Positions 33,175-43,529 of a DNA stretch of 64,000 nt are shown here, in pieces. The stretch's first letter is position 1. The number at the start of each line of letters is the position of its first letter. A program made the translations under genes and the position numbers. The stretch spans positions 498,501-562,500 of the forward strand of contig PQWQ01000024.1 in assembly GCA_002943765.1 (NCBI GenBank), given 5' to 3'. Origin of the DNA: Psoroptes ovis (lineage: Eukaryota > Arthropoda > Arachnida > Sarcoptiformes > Psoroptidae). The notes beneath the pieces are model-generated. The model ran no database searches, was not told the DNA's origin, and was given only the letters and a program-made list of their open reading frames with translations.

Positions 33175-34850
33175 TAATTTGATGACAAATCACAAACGAA
33201 TAATTTTGAAATTAAAAAAAATTGATTTCAAAGATTATAATTGTTCGAATACACGCAAATACATATCATCAATGATCGTTGATCATTGATGTAATTGTTT
33301 ATTGAACAAGTTTATACTAGAATATTCAAACTTACCATGTTAAATGATCATTGAAATCAATGAAATAGTTGAAAATTGGCGATGTTTAAATGCTCGTTGT
33401 ACACGCAAACAAGTGCATTGATGAGCAATGGATGATGTAAACACAAGCACATGGAACAAATGTGGAGCACTTTTGATGGACATTGAAAATGCTTGGACAC
33501 TGAATCATCGAAATGTTTCAAGGGTCATATAATCGAATTGATTGATTTTACGTTGGTGAATATTTTGTGTTTACTTTTGACGATTTTCGAATGGCGAAAT
33601 GATGATGATGATCAGAACAATGATCAAAATGATTTGACTGAATTCAAATGTGATTTGATTTGAATTTCTTCAAGCAGAACAAATGCACATTGTTTTTCAA
33701 ACAGCTTTGAACTTTAATTTTTCAAATCTTTAACCCTTAGTATAAGCCTTAGAGTCTAAGGCTTAGACGCACACATCGACACACACAGTTTAAGCATAGG
33801 TGCCTGCGCAAGCTTGATCTTAAGCTTTTAGCCTATGAATTGAATTGACCAATTCAATCCTTGTTTTTTCTGTAGTAATTAATCAAAAGATAAATATTCG
33901 TGCATACTGATATTGATCAATATTCATCATTGATCACATTGATATTCGATCCAAAAACAAATTAACAAAATATTCTTCAGCTTTCAAGCTTTGGAATCGA
34001 TGAATATCGAAAATTTTGAATATCTTCATATATTTTTCCATTAAATCGATACAACCAATCAATACATTTACATATTTACAATATTTCATTGATATTCAAA
34101 TTTTCATTTCGTAAAAATGCGAATTTCCTTACAAGATTCACATAATTTCTCGCATTTTACTCTCGTTATCATTGAATATCTCACAAAAATCATTAATCAT
34201 TTAATCGATTAAATCGATCGATTGATCCAATCAAATTTCAAGACGATCAAATGTTTTTAATCGAATCTCAATCATAATAATCGATACAATTTGCATACAA
34301 GGGGAAAGGCTCGGTGTTCCGTGAGGCTTGGTTCTGTGTTCCGTGTTGGCCCATTGAACAACAGCCAAACCAATCCAAACAATGTGGTACCACACCTGTG
34401 AATTTTGAATTTTAAGGGTTTTTCTAAGCAAAACATGAGAAGAAATTGATTTATTTGCAAAATATTTAAAATAGATACCTTTTATATTTGAATTGAAAAT
34501 GATTTCAATAAATTTCAAATTAAAATGATACGAAAACAACAAGAAATTTAAATTATATTCAAAATACTTCAAATATTTGAATTGGAATTTAAATATTTCG
34601 AAGGTTTTCAAAGTATTCGAATTGCAATTTACCCAAAACAATTAATAATAATGGCCAGTATTTCGGGGCTTCGCCTAACGAATAGGCCTTGTCCTAGTCA
34701 ATGTATAGGACCATCGAAGCCAGGACCCGGCATTCTGAGCTGCATGTATGACTTCGGTTTTGGAATAAATGACCACAATAATTGAGGTAATAATGATAAT
34801 ATCAATGGTGAATTGGCGACAACGATATCAATGCATTATCAATGGAAATT

Positions 34851-34932
34851 TTACGCTGTCCGAAAAGTTCATTCCGTTTAATCGAATAGAGTTGTTCATG
34901 AAAATCGGCCATAACTTTCCGGACAACCTAAA
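34851..34932. mobile_element. mariner-type miniature element, class 2
   Basis: Left outer end worn (TTTACGCTGTCCGAAAAG); right CTTTCCGGACAACCTAA. Confidence 0.82.
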
Positions 34933-35189
34933 TAGAAATAAAATATCGAAATAGAACAAAACGACCAAATAAAACGACCAAAGAAAAACGATTAAAGATA
35001 AATTATCATTAATGTTTCAATAATCGGGTCTTCCGAATGTACCAAATAGAATGGTTTCCCCGAAAATTCAAATGAAAAACAATTATCTTGATTATTATTA
35101 TTGTGTGTGTCAATGAGTTTTCTCGTTTTGTTCATTTCGAATGTTAATTTTCAATTCACTTTTAATGATATCATTGATATCTCTTTCTA

Positions 35190-35271
35190 TTAGGGTTGTC
35201 CGAAAAATTCATTCGGCTTAATCGAATAGAGTTGTTGATGAAAATCGGCCAAAACATTCCGGACAAGTTAA
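35190..35271. mobile_element. mariner-type miniature element, class 2, first of three in tandem duplication
   Basis: TTAGGGTTGTCCGAAAAATTC left; the right end CATTCCGGACAAGTTAA is shared with the next copy. Confidence 0.86.
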
Positions 35272-35481
35272 TATTTTCGTTCAAATTATTTTCATTCGTA
35301 CAAATGAGTTCTTCAAATGTTCAATGATCATTATCATAAATAAATGAATAACTGGTCATAATGATGATGATCATTATTACAAGATTCATGCATATTTCGA
35401 ACATTTACGTGGACATTGAAGGCATATATTTACGTGGACACATTCGGCGATTCAATTTGAAGCTACCACCTCATTCAATAT

Positions 35482-35563
35482 ATTAGGCTGTCCGAAAAGT
35501 TCATTCCGCTTATTCGAATAGAGTTGTTGATGAAAATCGGCCAAAACATTCCGGACAAGTTAA
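35482..35563. mobile_element. mariner-type miniature element, class 2, second of three
   Basis: Left half matches the third copy (TTAGGCTGTCC, CCGCTTATTCG); right half matches the first (GGACAAGTTAA). It is therefore a recombinant of the two. Confidence 0.88.
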
Positions 35564-35773
35564 TATTTTCGTTCAAATTATTTTCATTCGTACAAATGAG
35601 TTCTTCAAATGTTCAATGATCATTATCATAAATAAATGAATAACTGGTCATAATGATGATGATCATTATTACAAGATTCATGCATATTTCGAACATTTAC
35701 GTGGACATTGAAGGCATATATTTACGTGGACACATTCGGCGATTCAATTTGAAGCTACCACCTCATTCAATAT

Positions 35774-35854
35774 ATTAGGCTGTCCGAAAAGTTCATTCCG
35801 CTTATTCGAATAGAGTTGTTCATAAAAATCGGCCAAAACTTTCCGGACAACCTA
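35774..35854. mobile_element. mariner-type miniature element, class 2, third of three
   Basis: TTAGGCTGTCCGAAAAG left; CTTTCCGGACAACCTACA right. Confidence 0.87.
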
Positions 35855-36135
35855 CAATACATGTGTTGTTGTTTTGAATGAATGAATGAATGAACATGAA
35901 TATTTGAATATTGTTTGAATTAACATTGAGTATTCGAGTATTGTTTGAATTGACCAATCAGTATTAAATGTGTATGTTTGAGTACATTCAAAATTTCAAT
36001 AATCTAAATGACTTAACAAAGAAATAATTAAAGAAAAAAAGGAACAAGAACAAGAATAATTAATGGTAATTAATGGTGATTAATAATTAATTAATTAACA
36101 TTCGATTTGATTGAGTTCGATTTGAATTAACTCCG

Positions 36136-36141
36136 TTTATT
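36136..36141 (-). promoter_or_regulatory. DBT: candidate poly(A) signal of DBT
   Basis: AATAAA on the minus strand 40 bp after the DBT stop codon. The position is typical, but such words are frequent in AT-rich DNA. Confidence 0.45.
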
Positions 36142-36180
36142 TTCAATGATTGATTTGGTCAATTTGATTGATTCGATTTA

Positions 36181-36417
36181 CTAGAAAAATATCCGAAACG
36201 GATTCTCCAAATATTCACGCCATAATTTACAAAAACGTGCCATCGTCGCTCCATCAATAATACGATGATCAGCTGACCATAAAACTTGTACGATTGATGC
36301 CCGATATATTTGATCACTGTGATCGTTTACGAAACGAGGAACATGACGAACACGGCCAATGGCACCGATTGCTACTTCGCCTGGCATCAGCACCGGCACA
36401 CCGAAGACGCCACCGAT
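36181..36417 (-). CDS. DBT: DBT exon 4 (active site)
   Basis: Begins IGGVFGVPVLMPGEVAIG and carries WSADHRIIDGATMARF with the catalytic His and Asp. Ends LENPFRIFF, then TAG. Confidence 0.96.
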   Translation of the reverse strand: MGGVFGVPVLMPGEVAIGAIGRVRHVPRFVNDHSDQIYRASIVQVLWSADHRIIDGATMARFCKLWREYLENPFRIFF

Positions 36418-39400
36418 CTGAATTTAATCGAAAATGAATTAAAACATGAGGTCATGACCTTTGAAATAAATTCGAACTTACCGAACCAATATTGGACAAC
36501 GTAAACGTTCCACCAGTCAAATCGCTGATACTTAATTGTCCTTTTTGTCCAAGCTGCTGAAGACGATTAAGTTCGGTGGCAATTTCCAAAATCGACAAAT
36601 GATTTACATTTTTTATGTTTGGCACCAGCAATCCTTGATCAGTGTCCATAGCGATACCAATATTGTGGACATTTTTATACACAATCATTTCATTTTTTTC
36701 ATCAATCGTAGCATTAAGGATTGGAAATTCATTCAACGATAATGATGCAGCTTTGATGAAAAATGGCATATAAGTAATCGGGACTTGTTTTTGCTCGGAT
36801 AATTTCTTCATTTCAGGCCGTAATTCAATCAATTTGGTCAAATTGATTTCTTCACTAAGACCAAAATGTGGTACCGAAAGTGATTTGGTCATTGTTTTAT
36901 ACATTCCTTTGATGATGTTCGAGAATTTTTCCGTACGATAACCATCGTTATCCCCTACGGCCTTGATCGGTCTTTGCGGCTGACTTTTTGATGACTGAAA
37001 TTGAGCCGAAACTGGCTGAACACGTTTCGAAGGTTGTTGATCTGATTGTTTACTGCTTTGCTGCTGCTCGATGTACGCCAAGACATCTTCTTTGAGTATC
37101 CGACCATCTTTACCGGTGCCGGTTATCGAATTCAAATTGACCCGGTGTTCAATGGCTAATCGACGTACGGCCGGCGTCGTAATGATTTTACCATCACCAA
37201 GATAATTTTGTTCATTTAGCGATGTTTGATTCGATTGCTGGTGCTGCCGCCGCTGGGGTTGTGGCTGCTGATCATTACTTTTGGTGTCATTATCATCTGA
37301 TTCTGTTCCATGGGGACAAACAAACCATAAATCACAAATCATTAGTCATTAAACCTTGGACATCGAGAATCGATTAATCGATTCAATAAATCGAATAATC
37401 GATTAATCGACTCAAAAACATTCGAAAATTACCTGAAGACTCCGAAGCGACCACCGGCGAATCCGAATCAATCCGTATATCGACTAATGGCTGTCCAACT
37501 TTAGCCATATCATCAACATCATAATAAATCCGTTCGATAACGCCATCATAACGACTGGTTATGGTTACCGATGCTTTATCACTTTGTACTTCACAAATAT
37601 TATCAAATTGTTGTACACGATCACCAACGCGAACAAACCATTCTTTTACCGTTACTTCACTGATACCTTCACCGATATCGGATAAATTAAACGATACAAT
37701 ACGATTATTATTACTGGTATCAGTGGAGCTATTATCATTATTACTATCAGAAGCGGCAATATTTTCACTTATAAATCCTATGTTTGATCATCATCATCGG
37801 AGGAAAATGGAAAAATAAATACAAGATTTCAAGTTTTAATTCGTAGTTTTCAAGTTGATTTTCGTAGTTTTCAAGTTGATTTTCGTAGTTTTGAATGTAA
37901 TTTTGAATGGCGAAATTACGAAAATCAATTTTAAAACTACGAAATTCAATTTTAAAACTACGAATTAAAACTTGAAACCATGTAAATAAATCATAATCAA
38001 TGAGTGAAGAGAAAAAACAATTGAAATTTAATGTTGGAATAAAGAATATTAATGGAAATAAATGAATTGAATGAATGAATATTGATGAAAGTGTGAGATT
38101 TTGAAATATTAGGCTGTCCGAAAAGTTCATTCCGCTTATCGGATAGAGTTGTTCATGAAAATCGGCCAAAACTTTACGGACAACCTAATATTTTGAAATA
38201 ATAAGAAGTAGGGAATTTCCGTAAAATAAGAGAATCAATAAGGAAAGAATCAATGATCCATTATCATTGATTTGCGAATTACTTCTTGGTTCATTCGAAA
38301 ATCGATTCCAAATGATTTCAAGTGTAAATATTCTCCTTAGTGTGTGTAATTGAAATTCAATGTAATAATTTATATTCAAACACATTCGAAAGTAGAATTT
38401 CCGTGAATTTCGATGAGAAAAATTTCCGGACAACTCTCGATATCTTTGAGAAATTGTTTCCCGAAAAAAAAATGGAAATATATCTGAGAAAATATCTAAG
38501 GAAAATGTCTCAAGAAAATATTAGGGGTGTCCCATAAGTTCTTGCCGATTTTACAATGATTTTCTACCGATATAATCGGCAAGAACTTATGGGACAACCA
38601 CTAATATATCTTAGAAACAATTATAAAACAACGACAATTGAATTGAAACATTTTTGAACATTTAAATTTTTAAATAATAATTTGTTTATTCAAAAATTGA
38701 AATTGAAATTGATGAAATCAAATTTTGTAAAAAATGAAAAAAGTTAATGTCAATTTCAATGTTAATGTTAAATAATGAAATGAATTTATTAGAAAAATTA
38801 ATGTACTAGGTTGTCCCATAAGTTCTTGCCGTTTTTCGAATAAAAAAAAATTCAAAAAACGGCAATGACTTATGGGACAACCTAATACTTTGATTGAATG
38901 ATTGAATGAATATTTAAATTCAAAGATCAAAGAAAACATGATAATCAAATAAATGTTTGACATTTCGAATGAACATTTTACGGGAAATATTTCAGAGAAA
39001 CATTTCAAGGAAAGAAAATTTAATTTCAAAGATTCAAAGAATCAAAGATCCAAAGAATTCAAAAGAATTCAAGGTAATTCAAGAGAATCAAAGGATTCAA
39101 TTATTCTAAAAGTTATAGTCTTAAATCTAATTCTTTAAGAATTCTAAACAAAAAGAAAAAATTCTCCCTAAGAAAACAAAATAAAAATAATTGAAATTTA
39201 AATAATTTATAATCAATTATTAATTCAATAAAATTCCCGTACAAAATAAAGTTAAGACAAGTCTTAAGATTCATTTAAGACAAGTACTAAGACAAGGTTA
39301 GATTCAGATTATTTCGAAAAATAAAGATTCAAAGACTTGAAATTCAAAGTAATAATAATGACGAAGGTTATGTAATCTAATAATAATAATGATGAAGGTA

Positions 39401-42041
39401 AGTTAATTATTTAAAAAATTCTTAAATTATTCTTATTACTTTAAGAATATTCTTTTGGAAGAATATTCTTGGGCGAAAACCAACAATCACAGCAATCAAA
39501 GTACCTTTCAAGTGAATCTCGAAGAATTTTTGAAAAAAGAATCTTAAAGAATTATCAAAACATTTGGTTTTGTATTAGGTTGTTGTCCGAAAAGTTCATG
39601 ACGCTTAATCCGAATAGAGTTGCTAATGGAAATCGGCCAGAACTTTTCGGACAACCTAAATATTTTAAAAGAATCAAAGGATTATTTTAAATTGTTTTTT
39701 GGGTTGTTTTTGGGTGCAATTTCAGTGGAATTTTCAGTGGAAATCTTTCGAATTTCAGTGAAATTTCGTGAATTCAAATTACTTGTTTTGATACAAAACT
39801 CCAATCACCAGCGACAGTTGTAAGAATTTTACAAGAATTTAATAAGAATTTTCATAAGCGAAAACCACAAAATTTCAAATGTCACAACTTTGAAAGAATC
39901 TCGAAGAATTCCGAGAAGATTCCAAGAAGAAATTGCCGAGAATTTGAGGCGAAATTCGCTCAGAATTTTCGCAATTCTTGGAGATTCTTAAAGATACATT
40001 CGTGAATATGTATTCAAAAGAATATTCTTCGAATCAAGATCTTTGATAGTAAAGATTCTAAGGGAATATCATGAATCATTAATGATAATTGATTTTTTTT
40101 TTTTGGTCTTGAAAAATATTCATATCGATCGTATTATACGGGATGCTATATTAGGTTGTCCGGAAAGTTTTTGCCGTTTTTTAAATTTTTTTTCATTCAA
40201 AAAACGGCAAAAACTTATGGGACAACCTAATATTTGCATAAAAGTACATAAATGTCACGTTTATTTATGTTAATCGTCTGTATGTAAATATATGTTGCGA
40301 AATGAATGAATCAATGAATAAATTTTTGGGTGAATATATGTCATGAATATATGAATATGATATGAGAGAAATGTCAAATTCAATTTAAATGAATCTCTCT
40401 TATGGGTAAATGTAAAGAGCCAAGAATAAAACTACAGGTATTTTGGGCCAACACAAACCTTGATTTACATACATCGATACATGCAATACTATCGGACAGA
40501 GGTATAAGCCATGTCTTCTTATCAATTTAGACTGTTTGCACAGCAGAAATCACTGAACACTATGACTTAACAAAGCTGAAGACGAAATCACCCTGTAAAT
40601 CATGATCAAAATCATCATAAATCAATTGCAATGATTGATTGCCATAGAATTTCTACTAATACATTGATAGCTTTAAGTATATTTAACGGGTATAAATGGA
40701 ATATTTAAATTAATTGTTTTGATTTCTCATTAACAACATCATTAATTCATCATTGAAACTATCATAATTAATATTATCAATATTAAATTATCAACATTTT
40801 TACACACATTGAAAAATATTGATTTTTCATCAACATGAACATGAATATTAATGATATTGTCATCATAGGCATCATACTTAATAATATTATTAAGTATGAT
40901 GCCTATGATAATAATATAATTCATTGATTTTCACAGATTCTTTGATTCATTGGCTCATTAATTCATTGGCTCATTGATTACGAATATATTTCATTCATTG
41001 ATTCATTGGTACATTATAAATATGAATTCATTTCCCAAGAACTTATAACCCACACCAAATAAACACAAACAGTAATAATAATAATTCCCATATCATTAAT
41101 TTGGTCACGATTGAATGAATGAACGAATGAATGAATGAATGAATTATTGAGAATTCAATGAATGAATTATAAATAAATTAAGAATTCAATGAATTATGAA
41201 TTCATTTTCATTTATTTATTTTTCATTTACTTAAATACATCATCATCTTATATTTAGGTTGTCCGTAAAGTTTTGGCCAATTTCAATGAACAACTCTATT
41301 CGATAAAGCAGAATAAACTTTTCGGACAACAGCCTAATATATTAACCATACATATTATGTCAAATACCGCCAAAATCAATGATTAAAAGTCATTTTTATT
41401 TCTTCTTCTTCGAGGAAAAATCATTTAACTTATTCAACGGCACACACACACACACACACACACACTTCCATACAAAGACTTTCATATCCTTTAAATATTC
41501 TTCAAATTCTTATTGTTGGTCCAAGTTTTACTCAAAGAATAATTATTGATTCATAAACACTCGGTGTATTAGGCCGAATACGGAGCCAGAATTTCCAAGG
41601 AATTCCTTGACAATCGAGAATTGTCGAATTGACAATTGTCGATTGTTAATTCGTGTATTGTGTGAGTTGTATTCATTGAATTAAATTAAATAATAAATAA
41701 TCGAAAGCAAAAAACTTACGAATATTTTGTTGTTTATAATTCACCAATGATTTGTTGGATAATAATAATATATGATCAATATGAAATGATGATTGATTTT
41801 TTAATTTATTTCCATTATTCGTAGTTGTTATTACCATGGTTGTGAATGGTGATCGTTGTTGTTGTTGTGGCAATTGCTGCAGCAGCAGCAATGATTTATT
41901 AAAATTTTGAACAAAACAATCGAAATCATTATTTGTTGTCGTTGTTAATGATGATGATAATGACGATGATGATGGCTGTAATAATGGTGGTAGCCGCAAG
42001 CTTTTGCGGCAATTACGCAGGGAAATTGACAACATTTTCAT
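36181..42041 (-). CDS. DBT: Branched-chain alpha-keto acid dehydrogenase E2 (dihydrolipoamide branched-chain transacylase), four exons
   Basis: This is the mitochondrial-matrix core enzyme of the BCKDH complex, which moves the branched acyl group from lipoate to CoA in Leu, Ile and Val breakdown. Exons: 42041-41720, 37777-37433, 37302-36482, 36417-36181 (stop TAG). Total 1725 nt, 574 residues, phases consistent. Residues 1 to about 100 are a Ser/Arg/Gln-rich presequence (MKMLSISLRNCRKSLRLPP). The lipoyl domain (about 135-210) contains LSDIGEGISEVTVKEW and lipoyl lysine K175 in QSDKAS. A Gln-rich hinge precedes the peripheral subunit-binding domain at about 265-303 (TPAVRRLAIEHRV...GTGKDGRILKEDV). 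The catalytic domain follows, with FTLSNIGS, MPGEVAIGAIG and active-site His547 and Asp551 in DHRIIDG. It is longer than the 482-residue human protein because of the presequence and hinge repeats. An AATAAA 40 bp past the stop suggests a short 3' UTR. Confidence 0.96.
36482..37302 (-). CDS. DBT: DBT exon 3 (subunit-binding domain and most of the acyltransferase)
   Basis: Begins in the Gln-rich hinge and includes the E3/E1-binding domain. The catalytic domain then runs through MTKSLSVPHFGLSEEINLTK and IAMDTDQGLLVPNIK to FTLSNIGS. Acceptor AACAG, donor GTAAG, phase 0. Confidence 0.95.
37433..37777 (-). CDS. DBT: DBT exon 2 (lipoyl domain)
   Basis: Contains VSFNLSDIGEGISEV and EVQSDKASVTITSRYDG, a biotinyl/lipoyl domain with the modified Lys. 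Acceptor CATAG, donor GTAAT, phase 1 on both sides. Confidence 0.95.
37828..37977. repeat. fold-back element (family F), copy in DBT intron 1
   Basis: A perfect 23-base inverted repeat (arms 37828-37850 and 37954-37976, containing AATTCGTAGTTTT) encloses further repeats of TTTTCGTAGTTTTCAAGTTGA. Similar in plan to 9988-10099. Confidence 0.85.
38109..38188. mobile_element. mariner-type miniature element, class 2
   Basis: TTAGGCTGTCCGAAAAG left; CTTTACGGACAACCTAA right; DBT intron 1. Confidence 0.87.
38521..38604. mobile_element. mariner-type miniature element, class 3 interior with CCCATAAG ends
   Basis: TTAGGGGTGTCCCATAAG left; CTTATGGGACAACCACTAA right; interior CTACCGATATAATCGG. Confidence 0.85.
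38806..38885. mobile_element. mariner-type miniature element, class 1
   Basis: CTAGGTTGTCCCATAAG left; CTTATGGGACAACCTAA right. Confidence 0.9.
39574..39660. mobile_element. mariner-type miniature element, class 2
   Basis: TTAGGTTGTTGTCCGAAAAG left with a 3-base TGT insertion; CTTTTCGGACAACCTAAA right. Confidence 0.86.
40151..40230. mobile_element. mariner-type miniature element, class 1, mixed ends
   Basis: Left TTAGGTTGTCCGGAAAG, right CTTATGGGACAACCTAA: the two ends are different subtypes. Confidence 0.9.
40862..40909. repeat. perfect 48-bp palindrome without spacer
   Basis: Two 24-base arms, ATCATAGGCATCATACTTAA plus TAAT and its exact reverse complement, meet with no loop. Weaker complementarity continues outwards. 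It lies in DBT intron 1. Confidence 0.95.
41255..41337. mobile_element. mariner-type miniature element, class 2 (reversed)
   Basis: TTAGGTTGTCCGTAAAG left; CTTTTCGGACAACAGCCTAA right with an insertion like that at 32972-33055. Confidence 0.86.
41441..41465. repeat. CA microsatellite
   Basis: Uninterrupted CA repeat of about 12 units in DBT intron 1. Confidence 0.97.
41720..42041 (-). CDS. DBT: DBT exon 1 (mitochondrial presequence)
   Basis: ATG at 42041 with a second in-frame ATG six bases on. 107 codons plus one base; basic, Ser- and Leu-rich, then Gln-rich. Donor GTAAG begins at 41719. It joins exon 2 as Arg-Phe-Ile-Ser in the correct phase; the link rests on phase and presequence character, not homology. 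Confidence 0.82.
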
Positions 42042-43529
42042 TGATTTTATTCATACGATGACCAGAAAACGATGAATTTTGTGACCGATTTTGTTCAAAT
42101 TCATTCACAAATCGAATGAGATGCAAATCGTGGATGAACAAATAAATAAACAAGTCATATAATTTGATATTGATAAGGTTATAAAAGACTTGAAACTTTT
42201 CATTATTCTTGTCACTCGGCAACAGTAAAGTCTTGCATATTAAAAGCATTGATGTATTGGTGCCCGGGGAGCGCCGATAGAGTGCAAAGCATCTTCGGAT
42301 GTTCGAGCATCATTTAAGCTTGCTTAAAGATATTTGATAACTGCTCTCTGCTTAAGAAACCACGAGTAAATAGAGTCGTTTTGATTTGCTCGAATTTCTT
42401 GTATCATTTACTTACTTCTTCTCCTGTTTTAATTATCATCATCGAACGTATATGATGATATTGGATATTTTGATCAAAACATTCTTGATTTGAAAAAATC
42501 AAGTTTCATCCTCACCAAGTGAAAATTGAATCAAATTCATCATCAATTGATAACAACATATCTTCGATATTTTGTCGAAAAAATGAACTGAAGATTATTT
42601 TCAAGGTAAACACATCACATATTTCGAATTACATTCATTCGATGGTCGATAGAGACGTGGTAACTGCATGAAAAACATGAGTAAAATTTAGTCATTTAGC
42701 TTTCCAATGTACGAATTATCGATTTATTACGATTATGATTAATTGATTTATTCAATTAATCATAATCGTCTTGAATTAATTATGGAAAACAAAAAAAATT
42801 ATCAAAGATAAATCAAAGAAAATAATCAAAATATGAGAGAAAAAATTGAAATTGGACTGCCATCTATTGACGAAAATTCAAACTATTCAAAAAAAAAAAT
42901 TTTTAACCCTTTACTCTTAAAAAATTTGAAGAAAAATATCAAAAATAAATACAAATATACTACGATAAGATTAACAATCAATAAAAGGATTTTTTATTTT
43001 ATTTTAAAATTGTTATAATTATTATTATCATTACTTGAAAGATGATTTATAAGTTACTTTAACAATAATGTATTTTGTATGAATGTTTGCATTGATTTGT
43101 ATTTCAATTATGTATGTAATTAAAGGAAACAATTTAATTTTAAAAAATAAAAATTACAAATTAAAATCTTTGTGGATTAATCAAATTATTCGATTGAATG
43201 AATGAATGAATGAATAAATGATAAATTAATTAAAAACATGAAATGAAAATTGAGAATTCAATGGATGATAATGATATATAAATTATACACACACAAAAAC
43301 AAATGACAAACATAATGACACACACACATTTTGATAGGTGTAAAAATAGATCAAGAAATAGAGTTGAAAGAGTTAAAATAGACGCACACACATCCCCCCA
43401 AACGGACAGGTGCACACCTTAACATCGAAAACCTTTAAAATCCAAGCAGATCACAAGGTTGATACCTTCAAGACATTCGAACGTTTGGGTCAAAGCTTAA
43501 AGGCCATGCCAATATCACATCGAATCGAA
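42042..43529. other. intergenic between DBT 5' end and MAST 3' end
   Basis: The DBT promoter and MAST 3' flank must lie here. It contains an 18-bp perfect inverted repeat (42729-42769) and AATAAA words on the minus strand near 42993-43001, about 530 bp beyond the MAST stop. A GC-richer patch lies at about 42260-42310. No coding sequence supported. Confidence 0.6.
42729..42769. repeat. 18-bp perfect hairpin upstream of DBT
   Basis: ACGATTATGATTAATTGA (42729-42746), a TTTAT loop, then its exact reverse complement (42752-42769). About 690 bp upstream of the DBT start codon. Confidence 0.85.

Larger units (their letters stand above)
35190..35854. repeat. 292-bp tandem duplication bounded by miniature elements
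   Basis: Three miniature elements (35190, 35482, 35774) separate two spacers, 35272-35481 and 35564-35773, that look identical by eye. The offset of matching bases is 292. Consistent with unequal exchange between the elements, or an assembly duplication. Confidence 0.9.
25777..36180. other. intergenic or unrecognised 5' region of stac
   Basis: About 10.4 kb between the modelled stac start and the DBT stop. It contains twelve miniature elements, a TTAA-flanked element (30219-30365), the 28-bp minisatellite (29466-29600), a 292-bp tandem duplication (about 35190-35854), and GC-richer GGGCCAAAC-type repeats at 28030-28300. No convincing coding exon. Non-coding stac first exons could lie here; ATG immediately followed by GTAAG at 33337-33331 on the minus strand is only a hint. 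Confidence 0.6.
37778..41719. other. DBT: DBT intron 1
   Basis: About 3.9 kb containing six miniature elements, a fold-back at 37828-37977, a perfect 48-bp palindrome at 40862-40909, a TGAA-type repeat near 41113-41153 and a CA microsatellite at 41441-41465. The other two DBT introns are only 64 and 130 bp. Confidence 0.7.

Noticed and set aside
34231..34641. 136-codon minus-strand frame in the stac-DBT gap
   Set aside because: Low-complexity Phe/Tyr/Asn-rich peptide typical of AT-rich DNA, with no domain and no conserved motif.
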